From IMG/VR virus record IMGVR_UViG_3300010392_000616, positions 1-28,229 of that record: 28,229 bases of DNA; one strand, 5' to 3'. Numbering within the stretch: the first letter of the stretch is position 1; each line of letters opens with the position of its first letter. The notes under the pieces are model-generated. The model did not search any database and was not told the origin of the DNA. It saw only the letters and a program-made list of their open reading frames with translations. Positions 1 to 6,842 of this stretch are shown here, piece by piece. The translations under genes were made by a program, and so were the position numbers. The DNA is from a virus.

Positions 1-57
1 ACCTGGACCTGGACCTGGGCCTGGAGCTGGCGCGGGTGCGGGTGCGGGTGGTGGCGC
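1..57. repeat. GC-rich Pro-Ala-Pro-Gly coding repeat
   Basis: Short tandem units of six bases (ACCTGG and GCGGGT types) follow one another at the window edge. On the minus strand they encode alternating Pro-Ala then Pro-Gly dipeptides. The tract is far more GC-rich than the rest of the window. It extends past position 1, so its full length is unknown. Such tracts expand and contract by slippage. Confidence 0.75.
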
Positions 58-438
58 CGTTGTTGGTGGAAGTGTTGTATCGCTTATCGTTATTTCTCCA
101 CCATAAATGGTAGTTGCTGTGAAGTCTAGAGTGAGTAATCTAGAATCCCCTGGAACATACCCGAATTTAAAAAGGACAATGCCGGTAACGCCGTCAGTAT
201 CAAGTATGTACGATTTTAACTGTGATTCAATTAATTGCAGATCCGGGATACGCTGACCAAGCACAGTATTAAAATCAAAACCATACGTGTTATCAAGCAC
301 CCATTCACCTTTAAAAACCATAAGTCTGTTTTCTAAATTTCTGGCTATTACTTCAATGTCATTAATTAACTGAAGTCTACCCCCACTAACAACAAGGTCA
401 TGCGTTGCTTTATCGAGCTTGAATGAAAATATAGACAT
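1..438 (-). CDS. Baseplate wedge protein, gp25/DUF2634-like (3' end beyond window)
   Basis: The first 146 codons are visible and the gene runs off the left edge without a stop. The N-terminal part contains LVVSGGRLQLI, an invariant-looking ENRLMVFKGEW and then YGFDFNTVLGQ. This is the layout of small baseplate wedge proteins related to T4 gp25 and to the DUF2634/Mu gp46-type proteins, which join the sheath to the baseplate. From about residue 120 the protein changes to a Pro/Ala/Gly low-complexity tail of alternating PA and PG steps, which is unusual for this family and reaches the window edge. The start ATG overlaps the spike gene's stop as TAATG, so translation is probably coupled. The structural role is fairly sure; the exact family is not. 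Confidence 0.7.
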   Translation of the reverse strand, partial: MSIFSFKLDKATHDLVVSGGRLQLINDIEVIARNLENRLMVFKGEWVLDNTYGFDFNTVLGQRIPDLQLIESQLKSYILDTDGVTGIVLFKFGYVPGDSRLLTLDFTATTIYGGEITISDTTLPPTTAPPPAPAPAPAPGPGPGPG

Positions 439-1091
439 TATGGGCAAGCTCCGGGTGGTGATGTAGGTATCGGTGTTCCTGGTCCTGGTGAATAACAATG
501 ACCATGTGTCGATAGCTCTGTAGTGCTTAATGGTACCGCTGCCATTGCGGTTACTTCGCCATCTGCGGTTAACTCACCTGTTGTTGTTGTATCCCCGTTA
601 ATTTCAAGATCACCATTTATTCGAACAACGCCATCCGTTATTTCAATTTCAGTCCCTTTATTTGACATAAGCAAAGTGCCTGTTTTGACCGGCACTCTAT
701 TTGGTGTGCTAATTGGTGTAGGGAAAAACATGCCATCAGATAGATCATGCATGCGTAGCGCGTTTGGTGGCCCACCTTCACTGTTTTCCATAAACTTACT
801 AATATCTCTTTCAGCAAATAAAGCCAATCCTTCATCACCAACATTAACTGGAAAAGAAATTGTAATGTCAGAATTACCTTGGAATAAAACCGGCATCTGT
901 GTAACCGGTGGTAGGGCTTTGTTTGAACCATCGCTATATGAAGCGTGTATTAATAACTCAACATCAACGGTACCATTCTCTCTAACTTTTCTGATTTTGC
1001 ACGGATGCACAGTACGTAAATCAACTAAAGCATTTTTAATCGATTGGCGCATTACAGATTCTAAAGAATAGACATCTTTGTTTTCTGACAT
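438..1091 (-). CDS. Baseplate central spike protein (gpV / Gp138-like)
   Basis: This 217-residue protein has the order of a contractile-tail spike. An N-terminal helix (residues about 1-25) leads into an OB-fold-like domain (about 27-125), with CKIRKVRENGTVDVE and a VNVGDEGLALFAERD strand pair. After a linker comes a beta-helical stalk (about 140-190) with repeated INGD and TTTG turns. The tip carries THGH followed by a Pro/Gly-rich end. An HxH pair near the apex coordinates iron in the membrane-piercing tips of P2 gpV and phi92 gp138; here the His-Gly-His triplet is in the expected place. It lies directly downstream of the hub gene and is coupled to the wedge gene by TAATG. Confidence 0.85.
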   Translation of the reverse strand: MSENKDVYSLESVMRQSIKNALVDLRTVHPCKIRKVRENGTVDVELLIHASYSDGSNKALPPVTQMPVLFQGNSDITISFPVNVGDEGLALFAERDISKFMENSEGGPPNALRMHDLSDGMFFPTPISTPNRVPVKTGTLLMSNKGTEIEITDGVVRINGDLEINGDTTTTGELTADGEVTAMAAVPLSTTELSTHGHCYSPGPGTPIPTSPPGACP

Positions 1092-1952
1092 TTAAGCTGC
1101 CACCGTGGTTATGTTGTTAGTTAATCCGCGTATCTCTGTGTACCATACATCAGAATGAGTATCACCGCTGTGCTTAATGTTTATTGCGCTTTGCCTGCCG
1201 CCCCTTTGTCGTCTGGCCTCAACGAAAGGTGTAGCCGCTTGTACAATGGTTAAAAAAGAACTTTGCACTGTAAATAAATCGGTTGGGTGTAAGCGAGGCT
1301 CTAATAAGGTTTTAATATCCAATCCTACTTCTGTTAGTATTGGAACATCCAACAAACCTGTTTCACTACTAATTTCAAACACTTGTCTATTTGTTTGCAA
1401 ACGCGGTTTGTTGTCGTATGCATAGAATCGATCATTAAAAACATGCCAGGTTATATCGTAATCATTTGCAATTTTATTTATTGCATCGATTAATCTCATG
1501 GAAATAGAGACAGAACCTAATATTGGTTTTGCTTGAATTGAAATCTCCGCAATTTCTAAATCGGTATCCACCAGTAAATCCCTAAATATTTCCTCAACAG
1601 ATTTGGGGTTATCTAATACTTTGTTGATATTGGTATTCCTAAAACTTTGATCGCTTGTTCCACTTACTAAAGTTGTGATTATATCGACATCATTTCGAAC
1701 GCTTGAAATATTTCTTATTTCACCGCTAAAAATTATAGGAAGATCGTTTTCATATCCAGCTCTTAGAACTATTTTTTCACCAGGCAGCAAAACGTCATTG
1801 ATCGTTGTTTTGCTTAAGTTATATAAATTAATCTCACACAAAGGAATAAAGCCACCAACAGAGTATTCAACAAAAAAACGCATACGCAAATCAGTGATTC
1901 TTTTGTCATCACCTATTCTTAATTCGTACTTTCGGTTAAATTTTATAGCCAT
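1092..1952 (-). CDS. Baseplate hub protein (gp27/gpD-like)
   Basis: The protein has 286 residues. Its first half has the beta-rich pattern of hub domain I: FFVEYSVGGFIPLCEINLYN, then LPGEKIVLRAGYEN and IFSGEIRNI. It continues with a segment on tube-like folding (SFRNTNINKVL) and a domain with ISMRLIDAINKIANDYDITW. This layout is typical of hub proteins that form a trimer under the tube and hold the spike. The neighbours agree, with tape measure upstream and spike directly downstream (stop and next ATG abut). No lysozyme domain is seen. The start overlaps the tape measure stop as TAATG. Confidence 0.75.
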   Translation of the reverse strand: MAIKFNRKYELRIGDDKRITDLRMRFFVEYSVGGFIPLCEINLYNLSKTTINDVLLPGEKIVLRAGYENDLPIIFSGEIRNISSVRNDVDIITTLVSGTSDQSFRNTNINKVLDNPKSVEEIFRDLLVDTDLEIAEISIQAKPILGSVSISMRLIDAINKIANDYDITWHVFNDRFYAYDNKPRLQTNRQVFEISSETGLLDVPILTEVGLDIKTLLEPRLHPTDLFTVQSSFLTIVQAATPFVEARRQRGGRQSAINIKHSGDTHSDVWYTEIRGLTNNITTVAA

Positions 1953-3022
1953 TATTCATTCCTGGTATGCGCCAAGGCCTCAGAAGTATTTTTAAGCATA
2001 CGCTCAAGCTCTCTAACAATAGCCTGGCTTGCCGCGTTTGGATCATCGCTGGTAACATTAAAGTTACTGTCCATATTATAATTATTGGTCACCATTGAGC
2101 TGCCGCCGCTACCAGCAGCGCTAGTTCCTTCTAACGCAAAATTTCCAGGTGTCTTCGTTCCAAATAAATCTGTTATAAAATTCTCAGCTTCAAATAATGC
2201 TTTAAACATACTTTGTCCGGCGCTGGACTCACCTAATAAATTTTGTTGTTTTGTTAAACCTTCTTTAAGCGGAGAAAAATCCCCGGTTACTATGCTAGTA
2301 ATATCTTTTATGGTTGCCGCTAAATTTTCAGGCAGAGATATAGCGTTGATAACTTTATTGAATAACGGTAATACTTTGCTTGACATGTGGTTGAAACCAT
2401 TTGTAATTGCTTGGATGGTATCAACCCATAATTTTCTAAACTCTAAAATAGGTTGTGGATCAAAAGTAAACTCATTATCTTTAAATGCCTTTCCTATATC
2501 CCTTCCTGCCAATTCTAATAATAAATCACGAAAGGGTGATAGATGAGCAATTCCGCGCTTGGATTCATCGTCAAGTTTATTGAATGAGGAAACTATTTTT
2601 TCAAGTGCTTCATCGGTTTTTAGGTTTTGAATTTCTTCAATACCAATTCCTAATTGAGATAGAAACAATAAAAACTGTTCGTCAACACCAATACCAGTTT
2701 TTAATGCATCTTTTAATTTAACTATCTCCCCAAGAGCGCCGGTAAATTTAGCTGGATCAATTGCTAAATCTTCGGCTGCGCGCTCAATAGCTCCAAGTTT
2801 TAAAAAAGCTACATCCAAAACATTTGCTTGATTCATTGTTTTAGCTGTGGCGTCAGCTGTCTTTTTGGTAAGATACGCCAATGCTGTTGCGGCACCAATT
2901 GCACCAAGAACAACTTTTTTCATTAGACGGCTTGTTTCTTCAACGCTTGCGTTGTATTCGTCAATAGTTTCTTGATCTACATCGTAGCCAAGTCTTACGA
3001 ATAAAGAATCCAATATACCCAT
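1952..3022 (-). CDS. Short tail tape measure protein
   Basis: The 356-residue protein begins with the family's usual start: a short beta stretch (LFVRLGYDVD), a helical heptad-like region, then a hydrophobic segment at about 37-52 (VVLGAIGAATALAYLT). After this come Ala/Leu-rich helices with the AIERAAEDLAIDPAKF type of motif found in many tape measures. The C-terminus has a Gly/Ser linker, an Asn-rich NNYNMDSNFNV strand and a closing helix. Tape measures set tail length; at about 0.15 nm per residue this length would suggest a tail near 50 nm. Its place after the Dit-like and plug genes, instead of straight after the tail chaperone, is unusual. No muralytic domain is visible. Confidence 0.75.
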   Translation of the reverse strand: MGILDSLFVRLGYDVDQETIDEYNASVEETSRLMKKVVLGAIGAATALAYLTKKTADATAKTMNQANVLDVAFLKLGAIERAAEDLAIDPAKFTGALGEIVKLKDALKTGIGVDEQFLLFLSQLGIGIEEIQNLKTDEALEKIVSSFNKLDDESKRGIAHLSPFRDLLLELAGRDIGKAFKDNEFTFDPQPILEFRKLWVDTIQAITNGFNHMSSKVLPLFNKVINAISLPENLAATIKDITSIVTGDFSPLKEGLTKQQNLLGESSAGQSMFKALFEAENFITDLFGTKTPGNFALEGTSAAGSGGSSMVTNNYNMDSNFNVTSDDPNAASQAIVRELERMLKNTSEALAHTRNE

Positions 3023-3402
3023 TATTGACCTACCCTATAAACAGTTCTACCGCCGATTGCATCATCTAAAATTGTGCTGTGATATGTATCCATATCCATA
3101 TAAACTAAAAGTAAATCACTACCAAGATTAACCGCGTCTGCTTCGAGTCCAGTAATACTTGTTACGTTTAATAACACAAGCGCCTGCAAATCCAAATATC
3201 CATGAGCGTTCAACATATCAGTTCCCTGGTTCATTGTGATGCTGTATGCCTGCCTATTTAATGTTTGGTTATCAATATTCAACATCCATCGATTAGCTGA
3301 TAAATTGTACGCCATAAAAAAACGAACCTGATAGTCTTCAATAACAATGTCACGATAATTGATTACACTATCAATAGGAACGTTTGTGATTATAGTTACC
3401 AT
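3022..3402 (-). CDS. Baseplate plug protein (Pam3 gp18-like)
   Basis: This is a 126-residue all-beta protein. The VRFFMAYNLSANRWMLNI stretch, a central hydrophobic strand pair and a DLLLVYMD end match the small plug family described from the minimal myophage Pam3, which closes the inner channel of the baseplate. The Arg-Trp pair followed by a Leu/Ile-Asp strand is the most recognisable element. It sits between the Dit-like gene and the tape measure, with TAATG overlaps at both ends, so stoichiometry is probably set by translational coupling. The family match is from memory of the motif pattern. Confidence 0.65.
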   Translation of the reverse strand: MVTIITNVPIDSVINYRDIVIEDYQVRFFMAYNLSANRWMLNIDNQTLNRQAYSITMNQGTDMLNAHGYLDLQALVLLNVTSITGLEADAVNLGSDLLLVYMDMDTYHSTILDDAIGGRTVYRVGQ

Positions 3403-4025
3403 TATTGTCCGCCCTGAGCTAATTTGTTTGTGATATTTAGACCGGCTTCAGATAATTCCCAATCACCATTGTTGTTATATTCACTATACGCATTAGCTTG
3501 GTCTGGTTCATTGATGTTTTCATTGTTTATTGCTGTTGGTTGAGCGCTATCAACTACAATAACTTCGTGAAAGTTTGCTGTAAAAAATACAGCTCTTGAT
3601 GTATCTTTGTCTTGCTCAACAACGATTGATTGGAAAACTAAAAATTCATAACGTTTAAGTTTTGTTTGTAGAGTAATAAATTCATGTTTTTTTAATAACT
3701 CAACTAGTTGAGTGTAATATTGCTGTGATCTTGTTTGTCCTTTAGGTTCCGATGCTCCAAAATACCCGCTTACTTGGTCTACAGCACCGCCGATATTATT
3801 TATGGTGTTTGTGAAAGCAGCAATACCTAAAGGCGTATCACTAACAACACCTTCCAATATAATAGTGCTTGGAACAGTAATTATATGGTCGGAAATATCA
3901 ACACCGCTTTCTACCGGATTTTGTGTAACGCGAACTTCAACATTAGTGCGTTCGGAAATAATTCCATCGACTAAAATGCCGTTAATATCACGTTTTGTTC
4001 TGACTAAGATTCTTTCGAAAGCCAC
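3402..4025 (-). CDS. Dit-like baseplate/tail protein
   Basis: The protein has 207 residues. The N-terminal third has VRVTQNPVESGVDISDHII, then a strand ending GVVSDTP. This is the signature of the Dit-like phage protein family that builds the ring between tube end and baseplate. The middle has YYTQLVELLKKHEFITLQTKLKRYEFLV, the usual helix followed by two strands. The C-terminal 45 residues are Asn-rich and probably flexible. The start codon lies inside the end of the frameshifted chaperone frame (38-base overlap), and the stop overlaps the plug start as TAATG. No carbohydrate-binding insertion is seen. Confidence 0.75.
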   Translation of the reverse strand: MAFERILVRTKRDINGILVDGIISERTNVEVRVTQNPVESGVDISDHIITVPSTIILEGVVSDTPLGIAAFTNTINNIGGAVDQVSGYFGASEPKGQTRSQQYYTQLVELLKKHEFITLQTKLKRYEFLVFQSIVVEQDKDTSRAVFFTANFHEVIVVDSAQPTAINNENINEPDQANAYSEYNNNGDWELSEAGLNITNKLAQGGQ

Positions 4026-4296
4026 GTGCTTTATCCCTTTGTTCTTTTCTTCGAATTAACTCATCTTTGTAATCCAAAATCTCATGAAAATCCATTAAAT
4101 CATTTATGCTGTATGTACTATTTTCTAAATCTTTAATAGAGCATATTGGTGGGTCAGATAAAACAGGTCTCCATAATGCTTGGTTTATGTTGGGGATATA
4201 CTTTTCAGTTGAGTTTTTTTGACCGGTTTCTTGATATCTCCTAATAAGCCGGTCACGCCTGCTAAAAAACTTTCGTATTCCTTTTTTATAACCCAA
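3988..4296 (-). CDS. Tail chaperone extension (gpT-like), probably made by -1 frameshift
   Basis: This open frame lies in the -1 frame relative to the tail chaperone and is the only reading that covers 4026-4184. Its second half is a highly charged helix (INDLMDFHEILDYKDELIRRKE), as in the T part of lambda-type G/GT tail chaperones. It has no good ribosome binding site of its own, and its first 110 bases lie under the chaperone end. If ribosomes slip back one base on the A7 run at 4214-4220, the product is 137 residues of chaperone plus 75 residues from 4215 to 3988, 212 in all. Independent translation from an internal ATG cannot be excluded. Confidence 0.6.
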   Translation of the reverse strand: MGYKKGIRKFFSRRDRLIRRYQETGQKNSTEKYIPNINQALWRPVLSDPPICSIKDLENSTYSINDLMDFHEILDYKDELIRRKEQRDKARGFRKNLSQNKT

Positions 4297-4625
4297 TAAA
4301 ACAATGTGTATAAACCAACTAAATCACCACTAAATTGATTGTCAACATCAATTCGATCTTGACCGACTTGAACGGTACTTACGGTATCAGTAATAAGAGT
4401 TGATATTTCATCGGCATTATTTTCAGTTAATATTTTCAAAATCGCATCAGTAAATATTAGAGTTTGAGCCTCATCATTTTTACCAATACCCTCCAATAAT
4501 AGTGGAATAGTAGAACCAAACACTTTAGTCAATCTCAATTTTAAATTAAGAGATTTGCTTGCTGGTAATTGAGTGTAATTATACTCAACACCATTTAATG
4601 TTGTTTTAAAGTTCTCGCATGACAT
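4185..4625 (-). CDS. Tail assembly chaperone (gpG-like)
   Basis: This 146-residue protein lies between the tube module and the baseplate genes, where contractile phages keep their tail chaperones. I chose the ATG at 4625 because AGGTGG lies six bases upstream; a longer reading to 4718 would run through the Acb2-like gene. The protein is a beta N-terminal part (NFKTTLNGVEYNY) followed by amphipathic helices with ILKILTENNADEIS. It ends with a Lys-rich stretch encoded over the A7 run. The position, the charged second frame and the slip site together support the chaperone call; sequence alone would be weak. Confidence 0.65.
   Translation of the reverse strand: MSCENFKTTLNGVEYNYTQLPASKSLNLKLRLTKVFGSTIPLLLEGIGKNDEAQTLIFTDAILKILTENNADEISTLITDTVSTVQVGQDRIDVDNQFSGDLVGLYTLFYWVIKKEYESFLAGVTGLLGDIKKPVKKTQLKSISPT
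4213..4242 (-). promoter_or_regulatory. Probable programmed -1 frameshift site
   Basis: In chaperone frame the minus strand reads GTC AAA AAA ACT: a run of seven A (4214-4220). An AGGAG sequence lies 17 bases upstream (4238-4242). Slipping back one base gives AAC TCA and joins the T-like frame. The heptamer begins with C rather than A, so it is not the textbook X XXY YYZ form, and the upstream AGGAG is further away than in dnaX. No clear downstream hairpin was found. Confidence 0.5.
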
Positions 4626-4636
4626 AAAGCCACCTA

Positions 4637-4861
4637 TTAAAAAGTTGTGGGCTGTGCAATTGCTCGCACAATATCCATAATCCCATGTTGTAAGTTGGTT
4701 CTTCCAATCGCTAACCACCGCTTATCAATGCCATCATAACTTGATAATTCATCAATCAATTTTCCAAGAATTTCACCTTGAGATTTAATCTTATTCATTA
4801 AATCAATTTCTTCCTGCGTTAATTCACGATATCCTTTAATTTTTTGATGCTGGTTGTCCAT
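4637..4861 (-). CDS. acb2: Acb2-like anti-CBASS cyclic-oligonucleotide sponge
   Basis: This 74-residue protein has the whole Acb2/Tad1-hairpin pattern. It starts with [14 protein letters not shown], continues with a long helix, and ends with [15 protein letters not shown] followed by RAIAQPTTF. Acb2 hexamers bind cyclic di- and trinucleotides made by CBASS and so block effector activation. From memory of the PaMx33 Acb2 work, Tyr11 and Lys26 contact the ligand; this protein has Tyr at 11 and Lys at 26. The spacer between the two helices is short compared with some homologues. It is coupled to the tube gene by TAATG, and its stop lies in the ribosome binding site of the chaperone. It would be made late, with virion proteins. 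Confidence 0.85.
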   Translation of the reverse strand: MDNQHQKIKGYRELTQEEIDLMNKIKSQGEILGKLIDELSSYDGIDKRWLAIGRTNLQHGIMDIVRAIAQPTTF

Positions 4862-5286
4862 TACGCGGCCACCCCAAGATTAGCGATATCTAGACGTTCC
4901 ATAACAAACGTCCATTCAACAGCTTGCATTTGTTGACCAAATTGGATGGACGCGGGATTCATCAAAAAACCCTGCGTACCACTGGTTAGTTCGCCTCCCT
5001 GAGTATTGCTAACTTGCACAAATGAAGGTGTAAACAAACCGTTTTCTTGGGCCGCAATTATACCTGACAAAAGACCATTACTTTCACTATTTTGCATAAG
5101 CTGGATAACGATTGTACCCGAGTGATCTTCGCTCAAAGAAACGGTCATAATTCCATCGACACCCATAGATGAAAATGCGCTATCATTTAATCGTTCACAC
5201 ACAATTACATCATCCCCTTCAGGAAAGCCGGACAATGTAAAACCATTAACTACAGCAACAACATTTCTAAAACCGTAAGATTTCAT
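4861..5286 (-). CDS. Tail tube protein (DUF3277)
   Basis: This 141-residue protein closely follows the DUF3277 tail tube pattern. It opens with [20 protein letters not shown], then [29 protein letters not shown], and a [11 protein letters not shown] loop, and closes with [12 protein letters not shown]. This protein stacks as hexameric rings to form the inner tube through which DNA passes. It follows the sheath gene after 13 bases and has AAGGAG ahead of its ATG. The TAATG overlap with the Acb2-like gene links the two translations. Confidence 0.93.
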   Translation of the reverse strand: MKSYGFRNVVAVVNGFTLSGFPEGDDVIVCERLNDSAFSSMGVDGIMTVSLSEDHSGTIVIQLMQNSESNGLLSGIIAAQENGLFTPSFVQVSNTQGGELTSGTQGFLMNPASIQFGQQMQAVEWTFVMERLDIANLGVAA

Positions 5287-5299
5287 AACCTATTCTCCT

Positions 5300-6769
5300 T
5301 TATCTTTCAAGTACGCCTCTTATTTCTATAAAGTGAGTTGCGCCAGCAAGTAACGCAACAAATATAATTGGTGGGGCAACTCGATTTTGCTTGTCATCAG
5401 CAGATAAATCAGCAACGCTACCAACAGTTACTTTGTAACCATTTGCCAGAAACTCACCTTCGCTTGTATTGCCTGCCGCAATTAAGCCGTTTCTTCTCGC
5501 GGAATCAAGAACTCTTATAATTTGCTGAAGTGTTGACGCAGATCCGGCGTCGGTTAGTGGTACTTTTGTTGTTCGTGTTAATAAGTAAACAAAAGCTGTG
5601 TAACCAAGCTCACCAACTAGCCAATCAACACCGTGGCGCTCATCAAAGAATAGTTGAGAAGACATATATCCTTCGGCATACATATCTGCACCGCCTACTG
5701 TTATATAAGCATTCCCACGTTTTTGATCTAGAGCCGATTTTTGACCGCTAGATAAAGTCTCAGCGGTGATTCCTGCAAATGCTTTAAATTTTAAAGTTAT
5801 AACGCTTTCTGGTGCATTGAAATCTACAGTGAACGCTTTTCCTAATACTGCAGCATCCAAGTATTCATCTAGCTTGCTACTGTAATTGGCTATCGTCCTG
5901 GTAAAACCGCTTCCATTAAGTCTTGCGATTATATTGTCTTCATTATTCAAAACAATTGAATTTGGATTGTGTGAAACGGTTGCAAATGTTTTATTATTAG
6001 CTTCAGCCCATGCCGAAATATCTTCAATGAGCTGGGAGTCTCTTTCAGTTTTAAGTAATAAAATACCATACCAGTTTTGATCAAACTGATCGGCAGATAT
6101 TAATGCATCTAAAGCAGTTTCAGGTCCGTGACCAAGATCAATCTGACCACCTTGAGTGGATTCTGTTTGCATTAATGGGCTTATATCGGTACCAGTTAAA
6201 CCGGCTGTTGTGAAAGTTATGCTTGCACCAACATCACCGGATGTAAAAATAAATCGGTTTGCTTGAGCATCAAATGTAACTGTTGCTACGGTAAAGCCCG
6301 AGCTTGCGTCGGCAGATTGTAATGCTGTTTCTATTTGGACGGCAACATCGCTCATACTTAATGCTGTTGAAAAATCTACCGGACCAACGTCACCAGCTAC
6401 CCCGCTTATAGTTATACTAAAATAACCATCATTAATTGCTTGCCACACGTTAATTGAGTTATCAACTGATGTTCCACTGTATAGGATTGCTTTTGTTGGT
6501 GATAAAAACTGAGCAATAATTGCGGCTGTGTCTGGAGATGGACTTTGTGAGAAATATGTTTGAGCTGAAATATAAACTTCAGTTTCAATTGAATATAACG
6601 CTGCTACCTCGGTTAAAGAATTAAAGTATGTAATTCTGTCTGTCGGAGTTACATTCCCCAATAATAATTCACTTGAGACTATGGCAGCAATGCCATAACC
6701 AGTTTTGGGTGGTGCGGCTGGTGTAATTGATACACTTACATCAACAATACTACTAATAGGTAAACTCAT
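5300..6769 (-). CDS. Tail sheath protein (DUF3383)
   Basis: The 489-residue protein has the DUF3383 sheath layout. The N-terminal part carries IVDVSVSITPAAPPKTGYG and GNVTPTDRITYFNSLTEVA. The middle is a variable inserted beta domain (about 110-215). The conserved core has WYGILLLKTERD, then VITLKFKAFAGITAETL and a C-terminal part with NGYKVTVGSVADLSADD and FIEIRGVLER. The sheath contracts around the tube during infection. It lies directly upstream of the tube gene, as in other contractile phages. AAGGAG lies six bases before the ATG and overlaps a 16-bp palindrome. Confidence 0.93.
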   Translation of the reverse strand: MSLPISSIVDVSVSITPAAPPKTGYGIAAIVSSELLLGNVTPTDRITYFNSLTEVAALYSIETEVYISAQTYFSQSPSPDTAAIIAQFLSPTKAILYSGTSVDNSINVWQAINDGYFSITISGVAGDVGPVDFSTALSMSDVAVQIETALQSADASSGFTVATVTFDAQANRFIFTSGDVGASITFTTAGLTGTDISPLMQTESTQGGQIDLGHGPETALDALISADQFDQNWYGILLLKTERDSQLIEDISAWAEANNKTFATVSHNPNSIVLNNEDNIIARLNGSGFTRTIANYSSKLDEYLDAAVLGKAFTVDFNAPESVITLKFKAFAGITAETLSSGQKSALDQKRGNAYITVGGADMYAEGYMSSQLFFDERHGVDWLVGELGYTAFVYLLTRTTKVPLTDAGSASTLQQIIRVLDSARRNGLIAAGNTSEGEFLANGYKVTVGSVADLSADDKQNRVAPPIIFVALLAGATHFIEIRGVLER

Positions 6770-6779
6770 GGTATGACTC

Positions 6780-6795
6780 CTTAACTATAGTTAAG
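6780..6795. promoter_or_regulatory. 16-bp perfect palindrome over the sheath ribosome binding site
   Basis: CTTAACTATAGTTAAG is a perfect palindrome, and on the minus strand it runs straight into the AAGGAG of the sheath gene, sharing AAG. In mRNA it could fold as a six-base-pair stem with a TATA loop that partly hides the ribosome binding site. It could also bind a protein as DNA. No U tract follows, so it is not a terminator. Confidence 0.4.
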
Positions 6796-6842
6796 ATGGA
6801 TGGTAATGTTTCCGCAGATAGGTTCATAATACATTCATTCTT

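Noticed and set aside
523-1071. Long plus-strand open frame opposite the spike gene
   Set aside because: It is antisense to a clearly recognised gene, has no ribosome binding site and its translation looks like composition-driven Ser/Pro-rich sequence.
4626-4718. Longer N-terminus of the tail chaperone
   Set aside because: It would run antiphase through the Acb2-like gene; AGGTGG marks the ATG at 4625.
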